Shown here in pieces: positions 15,577-23,868 of a stretch of 38,256 bases of DNA. Origin of the DNA: an uncultured Prevotellaceae bacterium (GTDB lineage: Bacteria; Bacteroidota; Bacteroidia; Bacteroidales; Bacteroidaceae); the NCBI GenBank assembly GCA_902771445.1, contig CACXXD010000009.1:1-38256 (forward strand), written 5' to 3'. The translations under genes and the position numbers were made by a program. The notes under the pieces are model-generated. The model was not told the origin of the DNA. It made no database searches and saw nothing but the letters and a program-made list of their open reading frames with translations. Positions within the stretch are counted from its first letter, which is position 1. Every line of letters begins with the position of its first letter.

Positions 15577-16610
15577 ATTTCAAGATGTTTTTTTATGATT
15601 TTTCTAATTTGCTTAGTTTCACTGTTTTCTGTTGGCTCACAGGGCATATATCCCTCGTCGAGTCCCGTCTGTTCGTTGAGCACCGTGAGGAGCGACGCAA
15701 AGAACCCGTCTATTTTCTCCGCCTTCAGTTGTTGCATGAGCAGATCGTCTTCCACGTCTTCGCGCCGCAGGGCAGCATCGAGTTCGGCCAGCGAAAGCAA
15801 TGCCAGTTGCTGTTTGCTTGTTTGTTTCTGAATATGTCTTACAATGTCTATGACCGACTTGCCGATCACCGACTCCGGTGGGGTATAGCTGTCGGGCAGG
15901 AAACTATGTGTGATTTCCACTTCGCGCATCTGTATCCCCATTGCCAGTATCCCTCGTTCCACAAGGGTCTTGACTCCTTCCAGCTGTGCGTATAGCAACA
16001 GATGATGCCAGTTGACGGCCTCGGTGTCAATGGGCCTCACCCATCTTTCGTCGCCCGTTATTCCTGCCTTGATCAGCGTCTTCAGTGCATCTTGTGTGGC
16101 CTCGTCCATCAGTTCCAGGATGTTCGAGTTCATGACCCGTTGGTATATGTGCCGATGCTTCACCATCAGTTCCTCGGCATTCGTAGTGTGGGTGATCAGT
16201 GGGTTCCTGATGGTCTCTATTCGCGAGTTCCACCCTTGTTTGCTCAGTTCCTCTGCCTCCATGCTGCTCCGGGCAATCACGGCATACGAGTGTGCTACGA
16301 GATTCTTCAGCATCGAGTTTCTTGCAGGCATGTTGTTCTTCATTTCCCACGGTTCCAGTTCTCCGTGAGGTGTGAGCACGATGCGTATCCCCTTGCGGTA
16401 GGCCAGTGCCGTGGCCTTTGTGATGCCCGGATGGTTGCATCCGTGCTGGTGTATCAGGTCAGGATGCTGTGCCGGGTCTTTCAGCCGCAAGGTCAGGGCA
16501 TTCACGTCGTCAATAGCCTCTGACTTTATCATGCTATCGTTTGTCAGCATGTTGACATATTGTGCCAGCATGGCATTGTGTGGGGGATAGATATGCAGTA
16601 CGCTCAACAT
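15573..16610 (-). CDS. GT-B-like protein with only an N-terminal glycosyltransferase half
   Basis: The first ~150 residues look like the acceptor domain of GT4-type glycosyltransferases: MLSVLHIYPPHN at the start, DLIHQHGCNHPG near 52-63, RIVLTPHGELEPW near 76-88 and a YAVIARSSMEAEEL stretch near 110. The second Rossmann domain that should hold the nucleotide-sugar (with an EG.P or E-x7-E motif) is not visible. Instead residues ~150-345 are helical and charged with no family I recognise. It may be an inactive glycosyltransferase homologue, a partner of the adjacent GT2 enzyme, or a distinct family. It lies six bases after the GT2 gene stop and overlaps fbp. Bacteroidetes homologues are probably annotated as hypothetical or glycosyltransferase. 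Confidence 0.55.
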   Translation of the reverse strand: MLSVLHIYPPHNAMLAQYVNMLTNDSMIKSEAIDDVNALTLRLKDPAQHPDLIHQHGCNHPGITKATALAYRKGIRIVLTPHGELEPWEMKNNMPARNSMLKNLVAHSYAVIARSSMEAEELSKQGWNSRIETIRNPLITHTTNAEELMVKHRHIYQRVMNSNILELMDEATQDALKTLIKAGITGDERWVRPIDTEAVNWHHLLLYAQLEGVKTLVERGILAMGIQMREVEITHSFLPDSYTPPESVIGKSVIDIVRHIQKQTSKQQLALLSLAELDAALRREDVEDDLLMQQLKAEKIDGFFASLLTVLNEQTGLDEGYMPCEPTENSETKQIRKIIKKHLEI

Positions 16611-16616
16611 GGCCGG

Positions 16617-17639
16617 TTATTTACGCAAGAAATCATTTTTGTTGGATAGCGCATAGCGCAGTTGGTAATAGAGATGATGCCATGCCAGACTAAGGTCGCA
16701 CATCTGCAGTTTCCATACGGGTATTTCCTCACCGTACTTCCTGGACATTCGGTAGCACAGGAACGTGTGTGCCACGGCCCAGAGCACCAAGGCTCCCGCT
16801 GCCACGCCCGTATAAGTGGCATTGTGCTTGTAGACGGCGTATGCAAGCAGTGCCACGATGAGCAGGATGCTCAGGTGCAGAATCGATTGCCAGAGCACGA
16901 ACAACAGTCGGGGCAGGAATGTGCGGTCCAGGCTGCGTCGTGTCTGCATGTAGAACAACTGCCTGTTCACCCAGTCTTTTCGGCTCGGCTCTTCTTGTCT
17001 GAGCCATGTTTCCGGTGCTTTTGCCACTGCTATTCTCTGCGGCTCGGTCTCATTGACGATGAAGTCGAGCTCGCCGCGCAGGAATTGCAGGTTCTTCAAG
17101 AAGCCGTTTCTCTCCATGAAAGCCGACTTGCGCACGGCAAGGTTCGCACCGTCATATCTGTATGGCCTGAACAGCTGGCGGCAGAAGTTGATCATGCGGT
17201 AGTAGGCATAATGCGATTTCGTGCCGCTGTCGAATCCAGTGTAGCCGCAGACTATGTCTACATCGTCGGTCATGTATTCTTCCATCGCGTTCAGCCATTC
17301 GCCGTTTTCGGGTCGGCAGCCCGCTTCCGTCAGTATCACCCATTCGTTGCGAGCGGCCTTGATGCCGACGGTGATGGCGAGTTTCTTCCGGCTCAGATAG
17401 TGGCTGGAGCCGGGTATATAGGTTGTATAGAGTCGAGGATATTTCGCTTTCAGTCGTTTCAGTACGTCACTCGTCTCGTCGGTCGACGACTCATCGACCA
17501 CGATTACCTCGTAGTCGGAGTCATAGTCTTGTTCGAGCAGCACGGGCAGGTTGCGCTCAAGTTCTGCGGCCTGGTCGTGAGCGGTCAGCACGATCGACAA
17601 GCCTTTTCTGGGCGAAATATTATCTGTATCGCTATTCAT
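16617..17639 (-). CDS. Family 2 glycosyltransferase with C-terminal membrane anchor
   Basis: A GT-A fold inverting glycosyltransferase. The start of the domain is GLSIVLTAHDQAAELERNLP (residues ~13-33). It is followed by YEVIVVDESSTDET (the UDP-binding DD-like region, here VVDESSTD) and ILTEAGCRPENGEWL, where the expected acidic D-x-D position is replaced by EAG. The C-terminal third contains two hydrophobic helices (~247-285), placing the enzyme on the inner membrane. Length 340. It probably adds a sugar to an envelope polysaccharide or lipid, though substrate is unknown. Neighbours are lysA upstream (21 bases) and the half GT-B-like gene downstream (6 bases). Confidence 0.82.
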   Translation of the reverse strand: MNSDTDNISPRKGLSIVLTAHDQAAELERNLPVLLEQDYDSDYEVIVVDESSTDETSDVLKRLKAKYPRLYTTYIPGSSHYLSRKKLAITVGIKAARNEWVILTEAGCRPENGEWLNAMEEYMTDDVDIVCGYTGFDSGTKSHYAYYRMINFCRQLFRPYRYDGANLAVRKSAFMERNGFLKNLQFLRGELDFIVNETEPQRIAVAKAPETWLRQEEPSRKDWVNRQLFYMQTRRSLDRTFLPRLLFVLWQSILHLSILLIVALLAYAVYKHNATYTGVAAGALVLWAVAHTFLCYRMSRKYGEEIPVWKLQMCDLSLAWHHLYYQLRYALSNKNDFLRK

Positions 17640-17660
17640 AGGCAGTGTTTCTTTGTTTTC

Positions 17661-18821
17661 TTACAACAGGTCTTCGTCTGTATATCCTACAGGCAGCTGA
17701 CGGCAGTTGTAGCACGAAGCCATGATCTCTCCGTAGGCGCCTGCGGAGCGTATGGCGATGATGTCGCCGCGATGGGCGGTGTTCAGGTCTATCTGTTTGG
17801 CAAACACGTCGGTCGATTCGCAGATAGGTCCCACTACGTCGTAGGCCTGCATGGGCTGTTCGCTCGACAGGTTCTCAATCTTGTGGTAAGCCTGGTAGAG
17901 GGCCGGACGTATGAGGTCGGTGAAGCCCGCGTCGACGATGGCGAATTTCTTGAAGGCCCCTTCTTTAATATATAAGGTACGCGTGATAAGCGAGCCGCAT
18001 TGTGCCACGACGGCTCGTCCCAGCTCGAAGTGAAGTGTCTGTCCGGGGCGCAGTTTCAGACATTTGGCATAGGTGTCGAAGTATGCCTTGAAGTCTGCGA
18101 TAGGCAGTCGGTTGGGGTGTTCGTAGTCGACGCCGAGGCCGCCCCCCACGTTGATGTGCTCCACCTTGATGTGATGCGCATCGAGCTGGTCTTGCAGTTC
18201 GTTGACACGGTTGCAGAGTGCCTTGAAGTCGCCCATGTCGAGAATCTGCGAGCCGATGTGAAAGTGCAGTCCCACGAATCTCACGTTGCTCAGGCTGTCG
18301 GCTTCGGCAATGACCGTCTCCATGTCGCGCATGGCAATGCCGAACTTGTTCTCTGCCAGTCCGGTGGTGATGTTGGCATGGGTGTGTGCACCCACGTTGG
18401 GGTTCAGCCGGAATGCCACACGGGCTGTTTTCCCCTTGGCCGCGGCCAGTTCGTTGATGACGTGCAGCTCAGGTATGCTCTCCACGTTGAAGCAGAAGAT
18501 GTCCTGGTCGAGTCCGAGATTGATTTCCCAGTCGCTCTTGCCCACTCCGGCATAGACAATCTTGCTTGCAGGAAAGCCGGCCTTGACGACAGCTTCTATT
18601 TCACCGCCACTGACACAGTCGGCTCCCAGACCAGCCTCTCTGATCAGGCGCAGTAGCTTTGGATTGGCATTGGCCTTCACTGCATAGTGAACGCAGAAGC
18701 CGTCGTGCTTTCGTGCCTCGTCGTTGATGACGCGAAGCGTTCTTCTCAGAAGTTCTGTATCATAATAGTAGAAGGGAGTCCGCACCTTAGCGAACTTTTC
18801 TATGGGAAATTTGCCTTTCAT
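17661..18821 (-). CDS. lysA: Diaminopimelate decarboxylase
   Basis: A PLP-dependent enzyme that decarboxylates meso-diaminopimelate to lysine, the last step of lysine synthesis. The PLP lysine is K49 in HYAVKANANP. GGGLGVDYEHP and FRLNPNVGAHTHANITTGL bind phosphate and cofactor. The CESTDVFAKQ motif supplies the cysteine and substrate residues from the dimer partner. At 386 residues it is slightly shorter than the usual ~410. I chose the ATG at 18821: an in-frame start 25 codons earlier would translate the hairpin spacer (18858-18899) and add an untypical Gly/Trp-rich sequence. It lies downstream of lysC, the first enzyme of the same pathway, so an operon is expected. Confidence 0.93.
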   Translation of the reverse strand: MKGKFPIEKFAKVRTPFYYYDTELLRRTLRVINDEARKHDGFCVHYAVKANANPKLLRLIREAGLGADCVSGGEIEAVVKAGFPASKIVYAGVGKSDWEINLGLDQDIFCFNVESIPELHVINELAAAKGKTARVAFRLNPNVGAHTHANITTGLAENKFGIAMRDMETVIAEADSLSNVRFVGLHFHIGSQILDMGDFKALCNRVNELQDQLDAHHIKVEHINVGGGLGVDYEHPNRLPIADFKAYFDTYAKCLKLRPGQTLHFELGRAVVAQCGSLITRTLYIKEGAFKKFAIVDAGFTDLIRPALYQAYHKIENLSSEQPMQAYDVVGPICESTDVFAKQIDLNTAHRGDIIAIRSAGAYGEIMASCYNCRQLPVGYTDEDLL

Positions 18822-18857
18822 GTCTGTGTCGTGTTTTTGTTTTGTTTTCCCGAGGGG

Positions 18858-18899
18858 GGCATGCCATGACAATCCTTCTTCGCCATTGCCTGGCATGCC
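18858..18899. other. Inverted repeat in the lysC-lysA spacer
   Basis: GGCATGCCA (18858-18866) is repeated as its exact reverse complement at 18891-18899, with a 24-base loop. No U-tract follows on the minus strand, so it is more likely an mRNA processing or protective structure than a terminator. It separates the two lysine genes by about 103 bases, the longest gap in the run after hisH. Confidence 0.55.
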
Positions 18900-18924
18900 T
18901 CAGGATGGATGGTTGTATGTCGTG

Positions 18925-20241
18925 TTAGTTGAACAGTGTTGCGCTGAGTGCCTGCAGTGCTCGCTTCTTGTCTTCTTCTCTGATGAGGAAGGAGATGTTG
19001 TAGTTCGAACCTCCGTAGGAGATCATGCGCACGGGGATGTTCTTCATGGCATCGAGCACGCGGGTCTCGAAGCCGATGTTCGACCAGTCCAGGTCGCCCA
19101 CCACGCAGACCACGCACATGCCGGTGTCGACGGTCACCGTTCCGTACTTCTTCAGCTCGTCTACTATCTCGCCCAGATGTGCTGAGTTGTCAATGCTCAT
19201 CGACACGCCTACCTCGGAGGTGCACACCATGTCGATGGGTGTCTGATAGCTTTCGAAGATCTCGAACACCTTGCGCAGGAAGCCGGTGGCCAGCAGCATG
19301 CGGCTCGACTTTATCTTGATGGCTATGATGTTGTCCTTGGCGGCCACGGCCTTTATCTTGCCGTATTCCGTAGCGTTCGAGATGGTGGTTCCCTCGGCGT
19401 CGGGGTCCATCGTGTTGAGCAGTCTGACGGGGATGCCTGCATACTTGGCGGGCTGCACACACGTCGGGTGCAGGATCTTGGCACCGAAGTAGGCCAGCTC
19501 GGCAGCCTCTTCAAAGTGCAGCTGGTGCACGGGCTGCGTCTTGTCCACCACTCTGGGGTCGTTGTTGTGCATGCCGTCGATGTCGGTCCATATCTGTATT
19601 TCCTCGGCATTGATGGCGGCACCGATGAGCGAGGCCGTGTAGTCGCTGCCGCCGCGCTGCAGGTTGTCAATCTCTCCGTAGGCATTGCGGCAGATGAATC
19701 CCTGGGTGATGTACACCTGGTGCTTGCCCTCTTTCTCCAGAATGGCCGACAGCTTGTCCTTGATGTAGATGGGGTCTGGCTCGGCATTCTTGTCGGTGCG
19801 CATGAAGTCGAGCGCGTTCAGCAGCACCACGTCGATGCCCTGCTGCTTCATGTAGTTCGTCACGAGGTTGGTCGAGATCATCTCGCCCTGTGCCACGATG
19901 CTCTTCTCCTCAAAGCTCGTGAACAGTTCTTTGGTGAAGGAGCGCAGGTACTGAAATTCGTCATGAAGGAATTCGTTCGACACTTGCTTGTACTCCTCCG
20001 AGTCGTAGAGTTCCTCAATGTGGCGCAGGTACTTCTGTTCCAGTCGGTTGATCACCTCGTTGGCGCCGTCGGGGTTCTTCTTGTAGAGATAGTCTGAGAT
20101 CTCCACCAGCGAGTTGGTCGTGCCCGACATGGCCGACAATACGACAAGAACAGGTTCGCCCGATTTGACAACCAGTTCGGTTACTTCTTTCATTCTTTGT
20201 GGTGTGCCTACTGAGGTACCACCAAATTTCATTACTTTCAT
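18925..20241 (-). CDS. lysC: Aspartate kinase
   Basis: It phosphorylates aspartate, the committed step for lysine, diaminopimelate, threonine and methionine. The amino-acid kinase domain opens with MKVMKFGGTSVG. A GSDYTASLIGAAINAEEIQIWTDIDG-like catalytic segment lies mid-protein, split here as QRGGSDYTASL and QIWTDIDGMHNNDP. Two C-terminal ACT-type repeats (from about residue 300) would bind feedback effectors. No homoserine dehydrogenase is fused, so it is a monofunctional isoform of 438 residues. It lies between ftsE (16-base gap) and lysA. Effector specificity (lysine or threonine) cannot be read from the sequence, though adjacency to lysA favours lysine. Confidence 0.95.
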   Translation of the reverse strand: MKVMKFGGTSVGTPQRMKEVTELVVKSGEPVLVVLSAMSGTTNSLVEISDYLYKKNPDGANEVINRLEQKYLRHIEELYDSEEYKQVSNEFLHDEFQYLRSFTKELFTSFEEKSIVAQGEMISTNLVTNYMKQQGIDVVLLNALDFMRTDKNAEPDPIYIKDKLSAILEKEGKHQVYITQGFICRNAYGEIDNLQRGGSDYTASLIGAAINAEEIQIWTDIDGMHNNDPRVVDKTQPVHQLHFEEAAELAYFGAKILHPTCVQPAKYAGIPVRLLNTMDPDAEGTTISNATEYGKIKAVAAKDNIIAIKIKSSRMLLATGFLRKVFEIFESYQTPIDMVCTSEVGVSMSIDNSAHLGEIVDELKKYGTVTVDTGMCVVCVVGDLDWSNIGFETRVLDAMKNIPVRMISYGGSNYNISFLIREEDKKRALQALSATLFN

Positions 20242-20257
20242 AGGGTCTATTTTGATT

Positions 20258-20959
20258 TTATTCTTCTTCGCTTATTTTCATTTTGTTGTAGTCGCCTGTC
20301 ACCTCTTCGAGCTTTCCTTCATAGCAGCGGTAGACGTTGCCTGGATATTTGTCGAGCAGCGGCATGTTGTGGGTCGACATAACCACCGCCGTTCCTGTCT
20401 GGGCGATGTGGCGCAGTATCTCCATGATGTTGGCGGCTGTCTCGGGGTCCAGGTTGCCTGTCGGCTCGTCGGCCACAATCATCTTCGGACTGTTGAGCAA
20501 GGCGCGTGCGATGGCCACGCGCTGCTGTTCGCCGCCCGACAGCTCGTGGGGCAGACAGAGCATCTTGTCTTGCATGCCCACCAGTTTCAGCACCTCCTCG
20601 ATGCGGTCGTCCACTTCCGACTTCTTCCACCCGGTAGCCCTGAGCACGAAGCGCAGATTCTTGTAGACCGTGCGGTCGGCCAGCAGCTGGAAGTCCTGGA
20701 AGATGATGCCCATCTGCCGCCTGAGTTTCGGAATGTCTCGGCGGTGCAGTGTCTTCAGGTCTTTGCCCAGCACGGTTGCTTCGTCGGCTTCGTCAATGTC
20801 CAGTTCAAAATAGATGGTCTTCAGCAGCGAGCTCTTGCCTGAGCCTACGCGGCCTATGAGATAGACGAACTCGCCTTCGTCGAGCTTGAAGTCTACGTGT
20901 GTCAGAACGGGCGATCCGTTCTGCTGGTAGATTGTCGCGTTTTTGTAGTTTACTAACAC
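20258..20959 (-). CDS. ftsE: FtsE-like ABC transporter ATPase
   Basis: Best match is FtsE, the ATPase of the FtsEX complex that activates septal peptidoglycan hydrolases at division. Motifs: Walker [10 protein letters not shown] (~37-45), Q-loop [19 protein letters not shown], signature [15 protein letters not shown], Walker [14 protein letters not shown]-loop STHNMPLL. Length 233 fits FtsE and LolD-like lipoprotein exporters equally; the FQDFQLL and RTVYKNL wording favours FtsE. No ftsX lies nearby in the window; neighbours are hisIE upstream and lysC downstream (16 bases). It is either expressed apart from its membrane partner or serves another permease. Confidence 0.8.
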   Translation of the reverse strand: MLVNYKNATIYQQNGSPVLTHVDFKLDEGEFVYLIGRVGSGKSSLLKTIYFELDIDEADEATVLGKDLKTLHRRDIPKLRRQMGIIFQDFQLLADRTVYKNLRFVLRATGWKKSEVDDRIEEVLKLVGMQDKMLCLPHELSGGEQQRVAIARALLNSPKMIVADEPTGNLDPETAANIMEILRHIAQTGTAVVMSTHNMPLLDKYPGNVYRCYEGKLEEVTGDYNKMKISEEE

Positions 20960-20996
20960 TTTCTTTATGATTCTATTATAGTTTTACCTAATTCTG

Positions 20997-21644
20997 TTAA
21001 TCCATAGTTCCCGCAGCCTTTGCCTTTCGCCTCTTGGCATCCCATTCGGGATCGTGGCGGCGGTGCAGCTCGGTGGCCAGGTCCTCAATGCGTAGTCCCT
21101 TGCTCGTCAGCAGTACGATGAGGTGGTAGAGCATGTCGGATGCCTCGTAGACCAGGTGCTCATTGGTTCCGTTGGTAGCCTCAATCACCGTCTCAAGAGC
21201 CTCCTCGCCCAGTTTCTGCGCCATTTTGTTGGTGCCGTCCCTGAACAGCTTGGTGGTATAGCTGCCTTCCGGCATTTGCTCATGTCGCTGTTCGATGAAG
21301 TCCTGCAACTCTGACAGGAAGAGCACGGCATTCTCCTTGTTGTCCTCTCCCCAGCAGGTGTCGGTGCCGGTGTGACAGGTGGGGCCGTCGGGGATGGCCC
21401 TGACCAGCAGCGTGTCGTGGTCGCAGTCCACCTTCATGTCAACCAAGTTGAGATAGTTGCCCGAAGTCTCGCCCTTCGTCCACAGGCACTGTCGGCTGCG
21501 GCTCCAGAACGTCACTCTCTTTGACTCCATCGTCTTTTGGTAGGCCTCCTCGTTCATATATCCCAGCATCAGCACGTTCTTGGTGCGTGCGTCCTGTATG
21601 ATGGCAGGCACGAGTCCTCCGCTTTTCTCAAAATCTATTTTCAT
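20997..21644 (-). CDS. hisIE: Bifunctional phosphoribosyl-AMP cyclohydrolase / phosphoribosyl-ATP pyrophosphatase
   Basis: It catalyses steps 2 and 3 of histidine synthesis. The N-terminal HisI half (~1-105) has LGYMNEEAYQKT and WSRSRQCLWTKGETSGN. The metal-binding CDHDTLLV and PTCHTGTDTC cysteines are also present. The C-terminal HisE half (~115-215) carries the MazG-like EGSYTTKLF and MAQKLGEEALETVIEA segments with acidic metal ligands. Length 215 is usual for the fusion. It follows hisF across a 31-base spacer made of a 14-base tandem repeat. It is the last his gene of the cluster; the rest of the pathway (hisG, D, C, B) is not in the window. Confidence 0.95.
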   Translation of the reverse strand: MKIDFEKSGGLVPAIIQDARTKNVLMLGYMNEEAYQKTMESKRVTFWSRSRQCLWTKGETSGNYLNLVDMKVDCDHDTLLVRAIPDGPTCHTGTDTCWGEDNKENAVLFLSELQDFIEQRHEQMPEGSYTTKLFRDGTNKMAQKLGEEALETVIEATNGTNEHLVYEASDMLYHLIVLLTSKGLRIEDLATELHRRHDPEWDAKRRKAKAAGTMD

Positions 21645-21647
21645 ATC

Positions 21648-21689
21648 TCAATTTTCAATCTTCAATTTTCAATCTTCAATTTTCAACCT
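21648..21689 (-). repeat. 14-base tandem repeat spanning the hisF stop and hisF-hisIE spacer
   Basis: Three copies of a 14-base unit (TCAATTTTCAATCT on the plus strand; the third ends in CCT). On the coding strand it reads AGATTGAAAATTGA. The third unit contains the hisF stop codon TGA (21676-21678). Similar units overlap the hisH stop (23156-23170) and precede hisH (23771-23790). Confidence 0.85.
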
Positions 21690-22443
21690 TCCTCACTTCG
21701 ATTCCTTCTTCGTGCAGATACTTCTTTAGCTCAGCTATGCCGATCTCCCCGAAGTGGAACACGCTGGCGGCCAGAGCCGCATCAGCCTTTCCTATGAGGA
21801 AGGCATCACGGAAGTGCTCTTTCTTCCCTGCGCCGCCGCTCGCGATGACCGGAATGCTCAGCTCGTCGGCCAGTCGGGCGAGTGCCTCGTTGGCATAGCC
21901 CGTCTTCACGCCGTCGTGGTTCATGCTGGTGAAGAGAATCTCGCCGGCCCCCCGTTCCTGTGCCTCGCGGGCCCAGTCGAAGAGCCCGTGTTCCGTCCGT
22001 TCGCGCCCCCCCTTCAGGTAGCAGTGCCAGCCGTCCTCGTCCATCCGCGCATCGATGGCGCACACGCACACCTGCGAGCCGAACCTGTTGGCTATCTCCT
22101 CGATGAGCTCAGGTCGACGGATGGCCGCGCTGTTCACGCTCACCTTGTCGGCCCCGGCATAGAGCAGCCGCTCCACGTCGGCCAGCTCGTTGATGCCACC
22201 GCCCACCGTGAACGGAATGTTGATGGCTTCGGCCACCCTCGTCACCATGTCGGTGAAGGTCTTGCGCTCCTCAAACGAAGCGGTAATATCGAGGAACACC
22301 AGTTCGTCGGCCCCCGCGTCGCTGTAGGCTTTGCCCAGTTCCACCGGGTCGCCCGCGCTGCGCAGTCCTACGAAGTTCACTCCTTTGACCGTCTCGCCGT
22401 TCTTCACGTCGAGACACGGTATTATGCGTCGTGCCAGTGCCAT
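21676..22443 (-). CDS. hisF: Imidazole glycerol phosphate synthase, cyclase subunit
   Basis: The TIM-barrel half of the HisH-HisF complex; it uses ammonia from HisH to make imidazole glycerol phosphate and AICAR. Catalytic Asp residues are in the N-terminal [15 protein letters not shown] (~Asp 11) and [11 protein letters not shown] (~Asp 132). Phosphate loops [27 protein letters not shown] and [12 protein letters not shown] are all present. 255 residues is normal. It overlaps hisA by 22 bases, and its stop codon lies in a 14-base tandem repeat. The gene order hisH-hisA-hisF-hisIE is that of a classical compact his module. Confidence 0.96.
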   Translation of the reverse strand: MALARRIIPCLDVKNGETVKGVNFVGLRSAGDPVELGKAYSDAGADELVFLDITASFEERKTFTDMVTRVAEAINIPFTVGGGINELADVERLLYAGADKVSVNSAAIRRPELIEEIANRFGSQVCVCAIDARMDEDGWHCYLKGGRERTEHGLFDWAREAQERGAGEILFTSMNHDGVKTGYANEALARLADELSIPVIASGGAGKKEHFRDAFLIGKADAALAASVFHFGEIGIAELKKYLHEEGIEVRKVEN

Positions 22444-23153
22444 AGTTCTTTCATGTTTATTTTTCCTTCATAGATAGCCTTTCCGAAGACCACGGCAGGG
22501 GTGCCGGCATCGTTCAGGGCCTGAATATCGTCGAGCGAGCTCACCCCCCCGCTGGCAATGAGGTGCAGGGTGGGGTAGGCCTTCATCAGTTCGCTGTAGA
22601 GCTCCAGGGCCGGTCCCGACAGCGTTCCGTCCTTGGATATCTCAGTGCAAAGCACGTTCTTCACCCCCATGTCCACATACTGGGCGAGGAAGGGCAGCAG
22701 GGCCTTGTCTGAGTCTTCTTTCCATCCGTTGATGCTGATGTTCCCGTTGCGCACGTCGGCCCCCAGGATCATCCGGTCGGCTCCGTACTTCCCGAGCCAT
22801 TCGGCAAACAGCTCCGGATAGGTCACGGCCACGGAGCCGACGGTCACCATCGACGCCCCGGCCTCGAAAGCCTGTTGCAGGTCGTCGTCGGTCTTGATGC
22901 CTCCGCCGAAGTCCACTGTCAGCTTCGTGTTCTCAGTGATGCCGCGCAGTGCGGCTATGTTGACGATGTGCTTCGACTTTGCCCCGTCCAGGTCGACCAC
23001 GTGCAGCCGTCTGAAGCCAAGGTCTTCGAATTCCTTTGCCACGTCGGTTGGCGAGTCGCGATAGACCGTCTTTTGGCTATAGTCGCCCTTGGTCAGTCGC
23101 ACGCATTTCCCGTTGATGATGTCAATGGCAGGTATCAGTTCTATCTGTTTCAT
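22422..23153 (-). CDS. hisA: Phosphoribosyl-formimino-AICAR phosphate isomerase
   Basis: TIM-barrel isomerase that opens the ribose ring of ProFAR to PRFAR, step 4 of histidine synthesis. The N-terminal [14 protein letters not shown] holds the catalytic Asp 10 region. [25 protein letters not shown] (second catalytic Asp) and [12 protein letters not shown] form the phosphate-binding half-barrels. 243 residues is standard. Start at 23153 lies ten bases after the hisH stop, and the spacer is a GATTGAAGATTGAAAC repeat, giving an A-rich leader without a Shine-Dalgarno site. The 3' end overlaps hisF by 22 bases, implying tight translational coupling. Confidence 0.96.
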   Translation of the reverse strand: MKQIELIPAIDIINGKCVRLTKGDYSQKTVYRDSPTDVAKEFEDLGFRRLHVVDLDGAKSKHIVNIAALRGITENTKLTVDFGGGIKTDDDLQQAFEAGASMVTVGSVAVTYPELFAEWLGKYGADRMILGADVRNGNISINGWKEDSDKALLPFLAQYVDMGVKNVLCTEISKDGTLSGPALELYSELMKAYPTLHLIASGGVSSLDDIQALNDAGTPAVVFGKAIYEGKINMKELWHWHDA

Positions 23154-23155
23154 GT

Positions 23156-23170
23156 TTCAATCTTCAATCT
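23156..23170 (-). repeat. Short repeat covering the hisH stop and hisA leader
   Basis: Coding-strand GATTGAAGATTGAA begins in the hisH stop (TGA 23166-23164) and continues up to the hisA ATG. It is the same word family as 21648-21689. Confidence 0.65.
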
Positions 23171-23763
23171 TTTTCACCGTTATTAAGAAAGTTTCTAAGA
23201 ATCCTTTCGCCCACGCTTCCGCTCTTCTCCGGGTGGAACTGTGTGGCATAGAAATTGTCCTTATGCAGTGCGGCGCTATAGGGCAGGATATAGTCTGCCG
23301 TGGCGATGGTCTCCTTGCAGAGCGGCACGTAGTAGCTGTGCACGAAGTAGACGTAGTTGCCCTCGATGCCCTCCATCAGTTGCGATTTCGTGTCATACAG
23401 CCTGTTCCACCCCATGCACGGCACCTTCTCCTCATGTCGGTTGGGCATGAATCGCTTCACCTCTGCGTCGAAGATGCCGATGCAGTCCACGTCGCCCTCT
23501 TCTGAGTGTCGGCAGAGCAGCTGTTGTCCCACGCAGATGCCGAGCACGGGTTGTGTCAGTGTGCGGATGACCGTGTCGAGCCCTCGTTGCCGCAGATACT
23601 CCATAGCTCCGCGGGCCTCTCCCTGTCCGGGGAAGAGCACGTGGTCTGCCTTGCGCAGTTCTTCGGCATTGTCGGTGAGCAGCGGTTCCACTCCCAGACG
23701 GTGCAGAGCGCTGATCACCGAGTATATATTTCCCGCATTATATTTTACTATTGCAACATTCAT
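23164..23763 (-). CDS. hisH: Imidazole glycerol phosphate synthase, glutaminase subunit
   Basis: A class I glutamine amidotransferase that releases ammonia for HisF. The nucleophile is C77 in LGICVGQQLL; the His-Glu pair is in the C-terminal TQFHPEKSGSVG. The N-terminal IVKYNAGNIYSV and HVLFPGQGEARGAM are typical of HisH. Length 199 fits. It heads the minus-strand run hisH-hisA-hisF-hisIE-ftsE-lysC-lysA-GT2-GT-fbp. I find no convincing TAnnTTTG promoter in the 104 bases before it, which hold a 7-base tandem repeat and a palindrome shared with trmH. Read-through from purU or an atypical promoter is possible. Confidence 0.95.
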   Translation of the reverse strand: MNVAIVKYNAGNIYSVISALHRLGVEPLLTDNAEELRKADHVLFPGQGEARGAMEYLRQRGLDTVIRTLTQPVLGICVGQQLLCRHSEEGDVDCIGIFDAEVKRFMPNRHEEKVPCMGWNRLYDTKSQLMEGIEGNYVYFVHSYYVPLCKETIATADYILPYSAALHKDNFYATQFHPEKSGSVGERILRNFLNNGEKD

Positions 23764-23770
23764 CTTGCTT

Positions 23771-23790
23771 AATTTTCAATTTTCAATTTT
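23771..23790. repeat. 7-base tandem repeat before hisH
   Basis: AATTTTC repeated nearly three times, directly abutting the palindrome at 23791-23868. Same word family as the other his-operon spacers. Confidence 0.7.
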
Positions 23791-23868
23791 AGTAATCATT
23801 AAAAAAAGTTGGTACGATTCGTGTTTGCTATATGGAAACGAAATACCAAGTTATTTTTTATCATTACT
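23791..23868. repeat. Palindromic element following purU (P2)
   Basis: Left arm 23791-23814 (AGTAATCATTAAAAAAAGTT then GGTA) and right arm 23844-23868 (ends at the purU stop) are imperfect reverse complements. Arms and the start of the loop (ACGATT) resemble P1 at 1919-1994. It probably acts as the purU terminator and separates purU from hisH. Confidence 0.7.

Noticed and set aside
18822..18896. N-terminal extension of LysA by 25 codons
   Set aside because: It would translate the inverted-repeat spacer and does not resemble the LysA start; ATG at 18821 fits better.
21648..21689. CRISPR-like direct repeats
   Set aside because: The units are contiguous 14-base words with no spacers, and no cas genes are present.
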